Shown here: piece after piece, positions 17,092 to 25,059 of the stretch | Position numbering within the stretch: the stretch's first letter is position 1 | Layout of the letters: each line of letters starts with the position of its first letter | NCBI GenBank assembly: GCA_037387425.1 | Contig: JARRLC010000003.1 | Location: 1-41,382, forward strand | Source of the DNA: JARRLC01 sp037387425 | GTDB lineage: Bacteria; Pseudomonadota; Alphaproteobacteria; Rhizobiales; Rhodomicrobiaceae | Direction: 5' to 3' | DNA: 41,382 nt | The notes under the pieces: generated by a model | Told to the model about the DNA's origin: nothing | The model's database searches: none | Seen by the model: the letters and a program-made list of their open reading frames with translations, nothing else | Program-made: the position numbers and the translations under genes

Positions 17092-18658
17092 CGGGCTGAT
17101 CTTGACGACAAAAAGCAAAACATCACGGAAGAAACCGCTTTTCGAGGGTGCCGATTGGAATTTCGACACGCTGAAGCGGATTTATGACACGGTCGAAAAA
17201 GTCGGCGTTAGCGACTTGAAACTCGATATCTATCCGAACCAGATCGAAGTCATCACCGCTGAGCAAATGCTGGATGCTTATACTTCAACTGGTATGCCGT
17301 TGATGTATCGGCACTGGTCGTTCGGCAAGCAATTCGCTCGGGAATCGGAAAGCTACCGGCGTGGTATGCGTTCGCTCGCTTACGAACTGGTGATTAACGC
17401 CAATCCGTGCATCAGCTATTTGATGGAAGAAAATTCCGCGACCATGCAAACGCTGGTGCTCGCGCATGCGGCAATCGGACATAACCACTTCTTCAAAAAC
17501 AATTACCTTTTCAAGCAGTGGACTAACGCTGAAAGCGTGCTGGACTATCTCGCCTTCGCCAAGGATTACGTGAAGGAATGCGAAGAACGGCACGGTCTGG
17601 CCGAAGTGGAAATTGTGCTTGATGCAGCGCATGCGCTAATGCGCCAGGGCGTCAGCCGCTACCCGAAAGTGCCGCAATCGGCGCGCGCCGAGAAAGACGC
17701 CGAACGCAAGAAACGCCGTCGCGCCCACGAAGACTCTGTCTACGATGATTTGTGGCGTACGCTTCCTGTAAAAAAAGCGAGAAAACCTATCAGGCAGCCT
17801 GTGAAATCGCCGTCCGGCAATGATCAGATCATGGAGCTGCCTGAGGAAAATCTCCTCTATTTCCTAGAAAAATACGCGCCGCGTCTGAAGGACTGGCAAC
17901 GGGAGCTAATCCGTATCGTGCGTATGATGGCGCAATATTTCTATCCGCAGCGCCAGACAAAAATGATGAACGAAGGCTGCGCCACGTTCACGCACTATGA
18001 AATCATGAACCGGCTGTTTGAAAAAGGGTTCATCACAGAAGGCTCGCTCATGGAGGCATTGCACATGCATTCCTCAGTGATGATGCAGCCTAGCTTTAAT
18101 GACAAACGCTTTAGCGGCCTTAACCCTTATGCGCTCGGTTTCTCAATAATGCGCGATATCAAACGCATTTGCGAAGAGCCAACGGATGAAGACAAAGACT
18201 GGTTCCCGAACTTTGCCGGGAATGGCGACGCCATGGGCACCCTGAAAACCGCTTGGGCCGACTATCGCGACGAAAGCTTTATTCTGCAATATCTCAGTCC
18301 GCAGGTAATTCGCGATTTACGGCTGTTCACGCTGCATGACGAGCCGGACGAGTTGGAATTTGAGGTAAGCGCTATTCACAACGAGCGTGGCTATCGGGAA
18401 ATCCGCCGCAGCCTTGCGCTGCACTATGACGCTAGCGTGCAAGATCCCGACATCCGCATCGTCGATGCCGATCTGAACAGTTCCCGCCGCCTTACGGTTC
18501 AGCATCGGGTGCGTGGAGGCAGGTTGTTACATAAGGCTGATTGCGATCGCACGATGCAGCATCTTGCTCAGCTCTGGGGGCACCGGGTGAAGCTTTTGGA
18601 AATCGATGATGAAAGCGGCAAAGTTATGCGTGAGCAGGAAGCGTTGCCGTTACCTTAA
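17063..18658 (+). CDS. spoVR: SpoVR family protein (YcgB)
   Basis: Member of the SpoVR/YcgB family, named for a role in Bacillus spore cortex formation; in non-sporulating bacteria it belongs to the same stress regulon as yeaGH. It has 531 residues from ATG 17063. The family-like N-terminus begins later (LFEGADWNFDTLKRIYD), so TTG 17102 is an alternative, with GGAAAGG about 13 bases upstream. Visible family features are LDIYPNQIEVITAEQMLDAY, MPLMYRHWSFGK, LVLAHAAIGHNHFFKNN, MNEGCATFTHYEIMN and LNPYALGFSIMRDIKR. It is the last gene of the prkA-yeaH-spoVR operon, followed by a terminator. Confidence 0.94.
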   Translation: MTCFQVRKGDGLILTTKSKTSRKKPLFEGADWNFDTLKRIYDTVEKVGVSDLKLDIYPNQIEVITAEQMLDAYTSTGMPLMYRHWSFGKQFARESESYRRGMRSLAYELVINANPCISYLMEENSATMQTLVLAHAAIGHNHFFKNNYLFKQWTNAESVLDYLAFAKDYVKECEERHGLAEVEIVLDAAHALMRQGVSRYPKVPQSARAEKDAERKKRRRAHEDSVYDDLWRTLPVKKARKPIRQPVKSPSGNDQIMELPEENLLYFLEKYAPRLKDWQRELIRIVRMMAQYFYPQRQTKMMNEGCATFTHYEIMNRLFEKGFITEGSLMEALHMHSSVMMQPSFNDKRFSGLNPYALGFSIMRDIKRICEEPTDEDKDWFPNFAGNGDAMGTLKTAWADYRDESFILQYLSPQVIRDLRLFTLHDEPDELEFEVSAIHNERGYREIRRSLALHYDASVQDPDIRIVDADLNSSRRLTVQHRVRGGRLLHKADCDRTMQHLAQLWGHRVKLLEIDDESGKVMREQEALPLP

Positions 18659-18689
18659 GTTATAGTTGTAATATATATCACTAAGCTAA

Positions 18690-18722
18690 AATCATGGTCG
18701 GGCAGAAAACCCGGCCATGATT
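18690..18722. terminator. Bidirectional terminator between spoVR and the chemoreceptor gene
   Basis: AATCATGGTCGGG (18690-18702) pairs with CCCGGCCATGATT (18710-18722) with one G-T wobble, a 13-bp stem with a 7-base loop. The minus-strand side is followed by TTTT, the plus side only by a short AT stretch. It serves converging genes. Confidence 0.75.
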
Positions 18723-18761
18723 ATATGGATAGAACCGTTCATTACTTGACTTGCGACGTTT

Positions 18762-20717
18762 TTAAGCCGCCGCGACTTTAGCCAAGAATTCTTCGATCCT
18801 CGTTTTCAGTTCCCGCGAAGAGCCGTTTACCAGCTCGCTTGCCTGCAATACTTCTTGTGCCGAATTCGAGGTATCGCCAACCGCAGAAGTCACAGCCATG
18901 ATATTATCGGTGACATTTCTGGTGCCGTCCGCTGCGTGATGCACATTGGAGCTGATTTCCGAGGTTGCGGCGCCTTGTTCTTCCACGGAAGCCGCAATTG
19001 CGCCGGTGTAAGAATTCACTTCGCTGATCATCGCGGCGATTTCATTGATCGCGCTCACGGATTCATCAGCGGAGGTCTGAACCTCGCCAATCTTGGCGGT
19101 AATCGCCTGGGTTGCTTTCGCGGTTTGCTCCGCCAGTCCTTTCACTTCGGAGGCCACAACCGCAAAGCCGCGTCCGGCCTCACCCGCGCGCGCCGCCTCG
19201 ATGGTAGCGTTGAGCGCCAGGAGGTTGGTCTGTCCGGCAATATGCTCAATCAGCGTGACAACATCGCCGATGTGCTGAGCAGCAGCCGACAACGCAGAAA
19301 CCTTCTCAGTGGTACTCGCGGCGCGCTCGTTCGCCTGCCCGATATTTTCAGACGTTTTGGAGATTTGACGAGCAATTTCAGAAACCGATTTGGACAGTTC
19401 CTCTGCAGCCGAAGCAACGGCCACGACATCGTTTGAAGTGTCCTCAGAATAAGTGGTAGCGGTATCCGCCCGTTCGGCCGAATTCTTTGCGAGATTGGTT
19501 AGCCGTCCCGCAGTATCCTCCAGGCTGTGAGCGTGTGAGGATAACGACTCCAACGCAGCACCGGCCTCATTTCGGAAGTTGCCTACCAATTGCTCGACGT
19601 GTTGTTGCCGAATTTTTCCCGCTTCATGTTCCTTAGCCTGTTCTTCTTCCAACCGCGCTCTTGCGACGGCATTCGTGCGGAACACTTCAACGGCGCGGCA
19701 CATTTCGCCGATCTCGTCATTGCGCGTAATTTCTGTCGAGTGCTGAGACAAATCGCCATTGGCAAGGTTTCGCATATGCACGGTTAAAGAATTAATTGGT
19801 GAAATTACATTTCCCATAAACGCATAGGCCATGCCACCGAGCAATACCAATGCTAAAAGCGATATCACGCCAGTATAACGCAAATTGCTCGACAACATCG
19901 CCTGGAATTGAGCGCGATCAACGCCAAACACAGCTACCGCTGCAACATTGCCGCTATAATCTCTAACCGGAATAAACCTGAGAGCGAACGTATTATCTTT
20001 AATGGAAACTTGAGGTGCGAACTGAGAAGCGCCCACTGCCGCAGTTAGCAGTTCATTTGAGGGCTGATAGCTTTTGGGGAAAGTCGTAGACAAAAGCTTG
20101 AATTCGCCTTTTTTCGTGACGTACAGGCCGATGCTCATCTGCATCTGGGCGGCCAGCTTTTTCAAATGCGTTTCCCCAAATGCCATACCGTATTCGAAGG
20201 TGCCCAGATGCTTGCCATCCTTGGCCATCGGCACGACCGAACGGATGCCAAACCCGGCAACGCCGATTTCCGTTCCCAGAACAGGTTTATGATTTTTATT
20301 TGCGTCCACGACCGTCTTGCGGAAACCGCTCAGATCATCGTTAAATTTCTTAGGCTTATGCACACGTAGAAACGACGTTGCTGGCGGTACGTGGAATTGC
20401 ATCTGCTTAACGCCGTGCAATTTTTTCAACTTTAAGAACCCTGGTCTGAGACGCCGCAACAGCGTTTGGCGATCTTTTGCAGCAAATGCATCGATAATGT
20501 CCGGATCGTAGGCAGTTACCTCAGCGAGTGAATATCCTCGCTGGATTTCCTGTTCCACAAGAGCATTGAATGATGCTTCCACAGCGTCCAGGCGGGCTTT
20601 CAAGGCAGCCTGTACAAGATCATTGGATTTCATCAGCGATAAGACTGCTACAGCTACAATCAGAACTCCGAGAGCTATGCAGCCCGCGATAAAGCGAGAT
20701 TGGAGAGATTTTAACAT
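18762..20717 (-). CDS. Methyl-accepting chemotaxis protein with a periplasmic Cache-like sensor
   Basis: Transmembrane chemoreceptor that signals to CheA/CheW. It has 651 residues. TM1 is at about 10-29 and TM2 at about 283-300. The 250-residue periplasmic region between them, with LHGVKQMQFHVPPATSFLRVHKP and PVLGTEIGVAGFGIRSVVPM, looks like a double Cache-type ligand domain. A HAMP segment follows (NVISPINSLTVHMRNLANGDLS), then a long coiled coil with the conserved hairpin tip including QTNLLALNATIEAARAGE and GRGFAVVASEVKGLAEQ. No CheR/CheB-binding C-terminal pentapeptide is visible; it ends FLAKVAAA. No other che gene is in the window, and the ligand is unknown. Confidence 0.93.
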   Translation of the reverse strand: MLKSLQSRFIAGCIALGVLIVAVAVLSLMKSNDLVQAALKARLDAVEASFNALVEQEIQRGYSLAEVTAYDPDIIDAFAAKDRQTLLRRLRPGFLKLKKLHGVKQMQFHVPPATSFLRVHKPKKFNDDLSGFRKTVVDANKNHKPVLGTEIGVAGFGIRSVVPMAKDGKHLGTFEYGMAFGETHLKKLAAQMQMSIGLYVTKKGEFKLLSTTFPKSYQPSNELLTAAVGASQFAPQVSIKDNTFALRFIPVRDYSGNVAAVAVFGVDRAQFQAMLSSNLRYTGVISLLALVLLGGMAYAFMGNVISPINSLTVHMRNLANGDLSQHSTEITRNDEIGEMCRAVEVFRTNAVARARLEEEQAKEHEAGKIRQQHVEQLVGNFRNEAGAALESLSSHAHSLEDTAGRLTNLAKNSAERADTATTYSEDTSNDVVAVASAAEELSKSVSEIARQISKTSENIGQANERAASTTEKVSALSAAAQHIGDVVTLIEHIAGQTNLLALNATIEAARAGEAGRGFAVVASEVKGLAEQTAKATQAITAKIGEVQTSADESVSAINEIAAMISEVNSYTGAIAASVEEQGAATSEISSNVHHAADGTRNVTDNIMAVTSAVGDTSNSAQEVLQASELVNGSSRELKTRIEEFLAKVAAA

Positions 20718-20836
20718 GTGCGCTACCTTGATAATGGTGAGCGCAGGTTAAAACATAACATTCAAGAATGCGTGCGGCAGAAAGATTCAAAATTTGCAGC
20801 TGTTTTAATGTCTTAGCCAGATATCTTACACAGCCA

Positions 20837-21619
20837 TTATATCCGCCATCCCGAATGCAGTGCGGCAATACCGCTGCTAAGATTGCGGTAGTGAACGCGC
20901 TCGAACCCTGCCGAGGTAATCAGGCTGGCGAATTGCTCCTGGTCTGGAAAACGGCGAATGCTTTCCACCAGATAGTGGTAGGCGTCAGCATCGCCCGCGA
21001 CCAGATTGCCAATCCGCGGGATAACGTGGAAGGAAAACGCGTCATACAGCTTGTCGAGCACTGGCGCTTGCACTTCGGAGAACTCCAGGCACATGAAGCG
21101 CCCCCCGCGTTTCAGCACGCGGAACGCCTCGGCCAGCGCCTTATCGAGATGCGTCACATTACGGATGCCAAAGGCGATGGTATAGAAATCAAACGATTTA
21201 TCGGGAAATGGCAGGCTTTCAGCGTTGCCCTGCACGAAGGCCAGACGCTCCCCATAGCGCGCGCCCAGCTTATCGCGCCCCGCCCCCAGCATTTCAGCGC
21301 TGATATCGCAGATGACGGCAGATCCGCCCGGCGCTGTGGCGTCCAGGAAGCGGCGCGCAATGTCGCCTGTGCCGCCCGCCACATCCAGAAGCTTTTGCTG
21401 CGAGGTCCGCGAAGGCGCCAGCCAGTTAATGAGATCGTGTTTCCACACGCGATGCATGCCGCCCGACATGAGGTCGTTCATAAGGTCGTAGCGGCTTGCC
21501 ACGCGGGAAAACACGCTGTTGACAAGACTCTGACGATCCTCCGGCTCCACGGAGCGGAAGCCGAAAGTGTTTTCAGTGCTGGTGGTGCGGTTTGCGCCGG
21601 TCGTTTGTTCTGTGCTCAT
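20837..21619 (-). CDS. ubiE: Ubiquinone/menaquinone biosynthesis C-methyltransferase
   Basis: SAM-dependent C-methyltransferase that acts late in ubiquinone (and, where present, menaquinone) synthesis. It has 260 residues. Motif I LLDVAGGTGDIARRFL and family signatures YDLMNDLMSGGMHRVWK near the N-terminus and FGIRNVTHLDKALAEAFRVLKRGGRFMCLEFS mid-protein are clear. The start is ATG 21617-21619. The MITE-like element begins only 50 bases upstream, so the promoter probably overlaps or abuts it. It is not next to ubiB here. Confidence 0.95.
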   Translation of the reverse strand: MSTEQTTGANRTTSTENTFGFRSVEPEDRQSLVNSVFSRVASRYDLMNDLMSGGMHRVWKHDLINWLAPSRTSQQKLLDVAGGTGDIARRFLDATAPGGSAVICDISAEMLGAGRDKLGARYGERLAFVQGNAESLPFPDKSFDFYTIAFGIRNVTHLDKALAEAFRVLKRGGRFMCLEFSEVQAPVLDKLYDAFSFHVIPRIGNLVAGDADAYHYLVESIRRFPDQEQFASLITSAGFERVHYRNLSSGIAALHSGWRI

Positions 21620-21668
21620 GGGCGCAGACTTTAGCGATTATTACGCCGCGCCGCTACCCTCTTCACAT

Positions 21669-21927
21669 TAGGGTCTGTTGACATTCACCGCACGGGCTGC
21701 GCCGCAGTGAAAATCCACCAGTTCCAGGAGCAGAACCGATGGAAGGCTCATCCCTTTCAAGGTTCTGCGACGCCGAAATAGCGGATTTGCACGCGGCCCC
21801 TTTCGGCGTTGGAGCAAAATCGCCCCTGAATGCGTCGAAAATGGTCGGCACTTACTTGCGCTTTTCTCCTGTTCAGAGGCGATTTTGCTCTAACGCAGCC
21901 TCGTGTGCTGAATGTCAACAGGCCCTA
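21669..21927. mobile_element. MITE-like element with terminal inverted repeats and nested hairpins
   Basis: About 259 bases bounded by TAGGGTCTGTTGACATTCA (21669-21687) and TGAATGTCAACAGGCCCTA (21909-21927), a 19-bp inverted repeat with one mismatch. With one indel the pairing extends to about 33 bases (to GGGCTGC / GCAGCC). Inside are further inverted repeats: CTGCG-C-CGCAG (21697-21707), GCAGAACC/GGTTCTGC (21730-21737, 21761-21768), CGCCGAAA/TTTCGGCG (21771-21778, 21801-21808), and a 23-bp pair with two mismatches (21808-21830, 21872-21894). Terminal TA on both sides could be a target duplication. There is no transposase, so it would move, if at all, with a helper. IS5- or IS630-type origin is inference. 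Part of it recurs at 25306-25337. Confidence 0.75.
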
Positions 21928-21931
21928 CTCC

Positions 21932-23290
21932 GTGCCCGACAAACTGCTGAATGACGGTAAGTGGCTGTTCAATTACCTCGCCTCGCTGAATGCTGATGAA
22001 CACGCTGAAACACAGCCGCTCAGTTCCGCAGATACGCTGGCTGATGCCTGGCTCGATAGCCTGACAGATCAAGGGGCGATCGAATGGCATTCCGTGAATG
22101 TCACGCATGCGCGTCAGCTATGCGAAAAAGATCTGCAACTGGCGCGAACGGAAAGCAAGGCGGTGGCTAGCTCCCAACAAGCGCAAAGACATAGCCGTTC
22201 AGGCCAGCCAAGCTTCATTCTTTTGAACGATACCAGGCAAATTGACGGCTACACGCATCTTGGCTGTAACGCCGTCACGCATTTTATTATCGAACAAGCC
22301 GCCCAATTGGGGCTGGCTTGGCATGGCTCGGCGTCAAACCTTGCTGAGTGTAATGCTCTTGTCGCAGACAAAGGGTTCGAGGACGTTTCGCTCGTTATTT
22401 TCAACGGCGAAGGCTCAATGCATCATGATTCACCGCGATGTCTTGAACTGATGGAATTCTGCCGCGCGATGAAAAAACGCGGCATCGCCTGCGCTCTTGT
22501 TAATAGCGTATGGCACGAAAACACAGAAGTTCTTGGTCAATACCTTGAGTTATTCGACATTGTGTCCGTTCGCGAGACGAACAGCTTAGCGGAAATTCGG
22601 CAATTTCGGCCCGATGCGCGGCTGACGCCAGACTTTTCCTTCGCGGCGCTGAAAAACACCGCGCAGCACTTCGATAGCGGTTCTTTTCGCAGCCCTCTCC
22701 GCCAGGGAATGCGCGTGATCGACAGCGTGGACAGCTATACAACTGAGCGATTACGGGAATTTGCGGAAATCAATGCCTTGCCCTTCTTCCTTATGGGTGG
22801 TGTGCAAGCTCCCCTCACGACCCAAGAACGCGCCGTGTTTACTGTGGACGGGACGCCTTATCCCCGCGTTTTCCGCGACCTTTTAGAACTGGAAGGGGCG
22901 GAACTTTGCGTAACGGGCCGGTTTCACGGGCTCATCGCAGCTCTACTCAAAGGTATTCCGACATTTGCTCTGCCTTCGAACACTCCAAAGGTGGAAGGGG
23001 TGCTGGTAGATATCGGCATTAGCGATATTGCGCTGCTTGAACAGCGCTGGTTACAGCTCTCGAATGCGGAGTGCATCGTTGATCTGCAAGATAGGGCCTT
23101 CCGCTGGGATGCCAGGGTAGCCGATCGCGTTTCAACTTTTGCAATAGCCGCCGAGCGCAAAATAATGCAGCTTTTCAATGATATGGTCCATGACAGCCAT
23201 CGCCTGGCTAAAACCAAGCCTAAAACTATACGGTGGGTCAGTCGTGTAAAACGCGCATTGTCTCATACCCCGGATGTTATGAGACGCTGA
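21932..23290 (+). CDS. Polysaccharide pyruvyl transferase family protein
   Basis: Predicted enzyme of the family that adds ketal-linked pyruvate to sugars of exopolysaccharide or cell-wall polymers. From GTG 21932 it has 452 residues. The N-terminal about 80 residues are unassigned. The domain then shows LGCNAVTHFIIEQA, VIFNGEGSMHHDSPRCLELMEFC and the C-terminal family signature GRFHGLIAALLKGIPTFALPSNTPKVEG. An ATG at 21830 gives a longer frame (486 residues), but its first codons lie inside the MITE-like element, so I prefer GTG 21932, with AACAGG about 9 bases upstream. The true N-terminus may have been altered by the insertion. No glycosyltransferase or export gene is nearby, so the acceptor is unknown. 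Confidence 0.85.
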   Translation: MPDKLLNDGKWLFNYLASLNADEHAETQPLSSADTLADAWLDSLTDQGAIEWHSVNVTHARQLCEKDLQLARTESKAVASSQQAQRHSRSGQPSFILLNDTRQIDGYTHLGCNAVTHFIIEQAAQLGLAWHGSASNLAECNALVADKGFEDVSLVIFNGEGSMHHDSPRCLELMEFCRAMKKRGIACALVNSVWHENTEVLGQYLELFDIVSVRETNSLAEIRQFRPDARLTPDFSFAALKNTAQHFDSGSFRSPLRQGMRVIDSVDSYTTERLREFAEINALPFFLMGGVQAPLTTQERAVFTVDGTPYPRVFRDLLELEGAELCVTGRFHGLIAALLKGIPTFALPSNTPKVEGVLVDIGISDIALLEQRWLQLSNAECIVDLQDRAFRWDARVADRVSTFAIAAERKIMQLFNDMVHDSHRLAKTKPKTIRWVSRVKRALSHTPDVMRR

Positions 23291-23295
23291 CAAGC

Positions 23296-23320
23296 TCACC
23301 GATGAAACACGGTGACTTTA
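23296..23320 (+). terminator. Possible terminator after the pyruvyl transferase gene
   Basis: TCACCG (23296-23301) pairs with CGGTGA (23310-23315) across an 8-base loop, then CTTTATC. The T-tract is short, so confidence is moderate. Confidence 0.45.
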
Positions 23321-23452
23321 TCAGCAAACTTCACGAAATTTGTTCAGCTCTGATACAGGCGTGATATTTTACAGAAATCATAGGGTTCAGCTCTGTCCTG
23401 GACTATGCAATGTCCAAATCAGGGCCAGTGTTTGCAACAATGGAGGAAACTG

Positions 23453-23767
23453 ATGCGGTATTTCTTGTTTCCGTTCGCCTGTATATCCTTATTCGTGATG
23501 ACGGCTTTACCTGCCTACGCCATTCAGTGCGATGGCAATTTCCAAGTTCAAAATAACGGGCGGCGAATTGCCACGCCGTATTGCGAAGATCGCATGCTTG
23601 CCAAAGTCGCGCGTGAGTACGGAATGCGTGTCAGCACGCGAGCCATCCGCAACAACCCTTCGGAGAAAGAGCGCGCCTGCCGTTTTGTCGGTGGTGACAA
23701 TCGCGTGCGTGACACATGTGCTCCATATCGCGGCGAAGGTGATAGTAGTTTCTTCCACATCAGGTAA
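23453..23767 (+). CDS. Small secreted four-Cys protein, paralog 1
   Basis: Predicted 104-residue exported protein. ATG 23453 is chosen because GGAGG (23442-23446) lies 6 bases before it and a signal peptide follows at once (FLFPFACISLFVMTALPAYA). The mature block begins IQCDGNFQVQNNG, includes RIATPYC, LAKVAREYG, AIRNNP, ACRFVGGD and DTC. It matches its neighbour at 23975 in about 35 of 75 ungapped positions, including all four cysteines (probably two disulfides). I recall similar unnamed proteins in alphaproteobacterial genomes but know no function. Confidence 0.8.
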   Translation: MRYFLFPFACISLFVMTALPAYAIQCDGNFQVQNNGRRIATPYCEDRMLAKVAREYGMRVSTRAIRNNPSEKERACRFVGGDNRVRDTCAPYRGEGDSSFFHIR

Positions 23768-23974
23768 TTTCTTGCTGTTGCGTGAAGAAATATATCGTGG
23801 AAGCTAATGAAGCCTCTTAGATTATTTTGGGGCGTCATAAATAAACACCAGCAAACTTAACGCTTATCAGAAGTTCATTATTAGGAAGTGTTTGATATCG
23901 TCAGGCACTTCTAGCGGAACATGCGTAAAGTGTGACCACCGTATCGTTTTGAAACTGCGTTAAAGGCTGGTGTT

Positions 23975-24298
23975 ATGAAGAAGCTACTTCTTTCAAGTGT
24001 GTGTGCTGCTGTAATGATGGTGACTGTGGTTTCCCCCGCTCAGGCAATCAGTTGCCGGGATGGCTTTCAATATCAGCGGAATGGCGAGGTGATCGCGACG
24101 CCTTATTGTGCCGCTGAATATCTGGCGAAGTTGTCCAGGAAGCACGGTCATTACGTGACGGGCGCCGTCATTCGGCAGTTTCCTAAAGCAAAAAGCGATG
24201 CCTGCCGTCTCGCTAGCGGAGATTTCGGTACTGCTGATATCTGTGTGCCGCAAGGCGGTAGTGGAGATGTAGTCACACAAACTTCGCATCCAATGTAG
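23975..24298 (+). CDS. Small secreted four-Cys protein, paralog 2
   Basis: Predicted 107-residue exported protein from ATG 23975, with AAAGG 8 bases upstream. The signal peptide LLLSSVCAAVMMVTVVSPAQA precedes AISCRDGFQYQRNG. Shared with the first paralog are IATPYC, LAK, an IR..P..K stretch, ACR, GD and a final C.P..G.GD. Cysteines fall at block positions 4, 22, 54 and 67 in both proteins. The C-terminus adds VVTQTSHPM. The 207-base gap between the two genes suggests separate promoters or a processed transcript. A strong terminator follows. Confidence 0.8.
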   Translation: MKKLLLSSVCAAVMMVTVVSPAQAISCRDGFQYQRNGEVIATPYCAAEYLAKLSRKHGHYVTGAVIRQFPKAKSDACRLASGDFGTADICVPQGGSGDVVTQTSHPM

Positions 24299-24684
24299 GC
24301 GACCGGCCCGGAAAGGCGGTTGAAACCGCCTTTTCATTTCCGATGGCTTGGAGGCAGTCATATCAATGAATTGCGCCTCAATTTGTTAACCTTCCCTTCA
24401 ATCTATTTAAACTTTTTCCTTGCACCACTGCCATTTTCCCTCTGAAGGCGGGATAAACCTTAATATGCGTTGTTATGTAACCACAGCGAGCCGGAAACCG
24501 TTAGTTATGATGTTATGCGGAAAACTCTTGCTGTGGACACAAAGGCAAAATAGTTTACAAGCAGCAAGTGATGACGTGATTTCTGGTTGCAGAAAATATC
24601 TACAACTGGGAACATTGCGGGCGAAGGTGTCCGTACCGCGTATCGCACCATAGTTAGTTCGCAACCGTTGGCAGGAAGAGTCCC
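24299..24684. other. Gap upstream of the bactofilin gene
   Basis: A 386-base AT-leaning gap. It holds the terminator at 24312-24339. A 77-codon frame (24420-24653) has no ribosome site and no protein-like features, so I do not call it. The bactofilin promoter must lie here, but I cannot place it with confidence. Confidence 0.4.
24312..24339 (+). terminator. Rho-independent terminator after the second Cys-protein gene
   Basis: AAAGGCGGTT and AACCGCCTTTT form a 10-bp perfect stem with a 2-base GA centre (24312-24333), followed by TCATTT. It lies 13 bases after the stop codon. Confidence 0.85.
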
Positions 24685-25059
24685 ATGGGGGAAACCATCA
24701 TCAGTACTGACCTAACCATCATCGGCAACGTGACCTCAAAAGGAAACGTCAAGCTGGATGGGAAAATCCGCGGTGACATTCACTGCTCATCTCTGGTCGT
24801 CAGTGAATCCGGCGATATCGACGGCGGGATCATCGCGAACAATGAGGTGATCGTGCTTGGCAAGGTCGTTGGCACCATTCGCGGAAAACGCGTTATGTTG
24901 CACGCCACTGCCCGCGTCGAGGGCGACATTTATCACCAAGGCATCGGTATCGAAATGGGTACCCGCTACGATGGCAGCCTGAAGTGGACCGAAGATTTCG
25001 CCACATATCAGCCGGGCGCTAAACAAGGCGTAAACGGCGGAATGGGCGCTTCACTGTAA
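24685..25059 (+). CDS. Bactofilin (polymer-forming cytoskeletal protein)
   Basis: Small cytoskeletal protein that polymerises without nucleotide and often recruits peptidoglycan enzymes to curved or polar sites. It has 124 residues. The central beta-helix core shows the repeated pattern STDLTIIGNVTSKGNVKLDGKIRGDI, VVSESGDIDGGI, VIVLGKVVGTIRGKRVMLHATARVEGDI, typical of the DUF583 family, with short disordered ends. ATG 24685 is preceded by AGGAAG. No M23 peptidase gene, a common partner, is adjacent. Confidence 0.93.
   Translation: MGETIISTDLTIIGNVTSKGNVKLDGKIRGDIHCSSLVVSESGDIDGGIIANNEVIVLGKVVGTIRGKRVMLHATARVEGDIYHQGIGIEMGTRYDGSLKWTEDFATYQPGAKQGVNGGMGASL

Noticed and set aside
20768..21634. 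288-codon plus-strand frame opposite ubiE
   Set aside because: It is the complement of a clear ubiE with SAM motif; no independent evidence.
21739..21954. 71-codon frame across the MITE-like element
   Set aside because: It runs through the inverted repeats and a comparable frame exists on the other strand, as expected for a palindromic element; no real protein signal.
24420..24653. 77-codon frame upstream of bactofilin
   Set aside because: No ribosome site, no protein-like composition, no features beyond chance.
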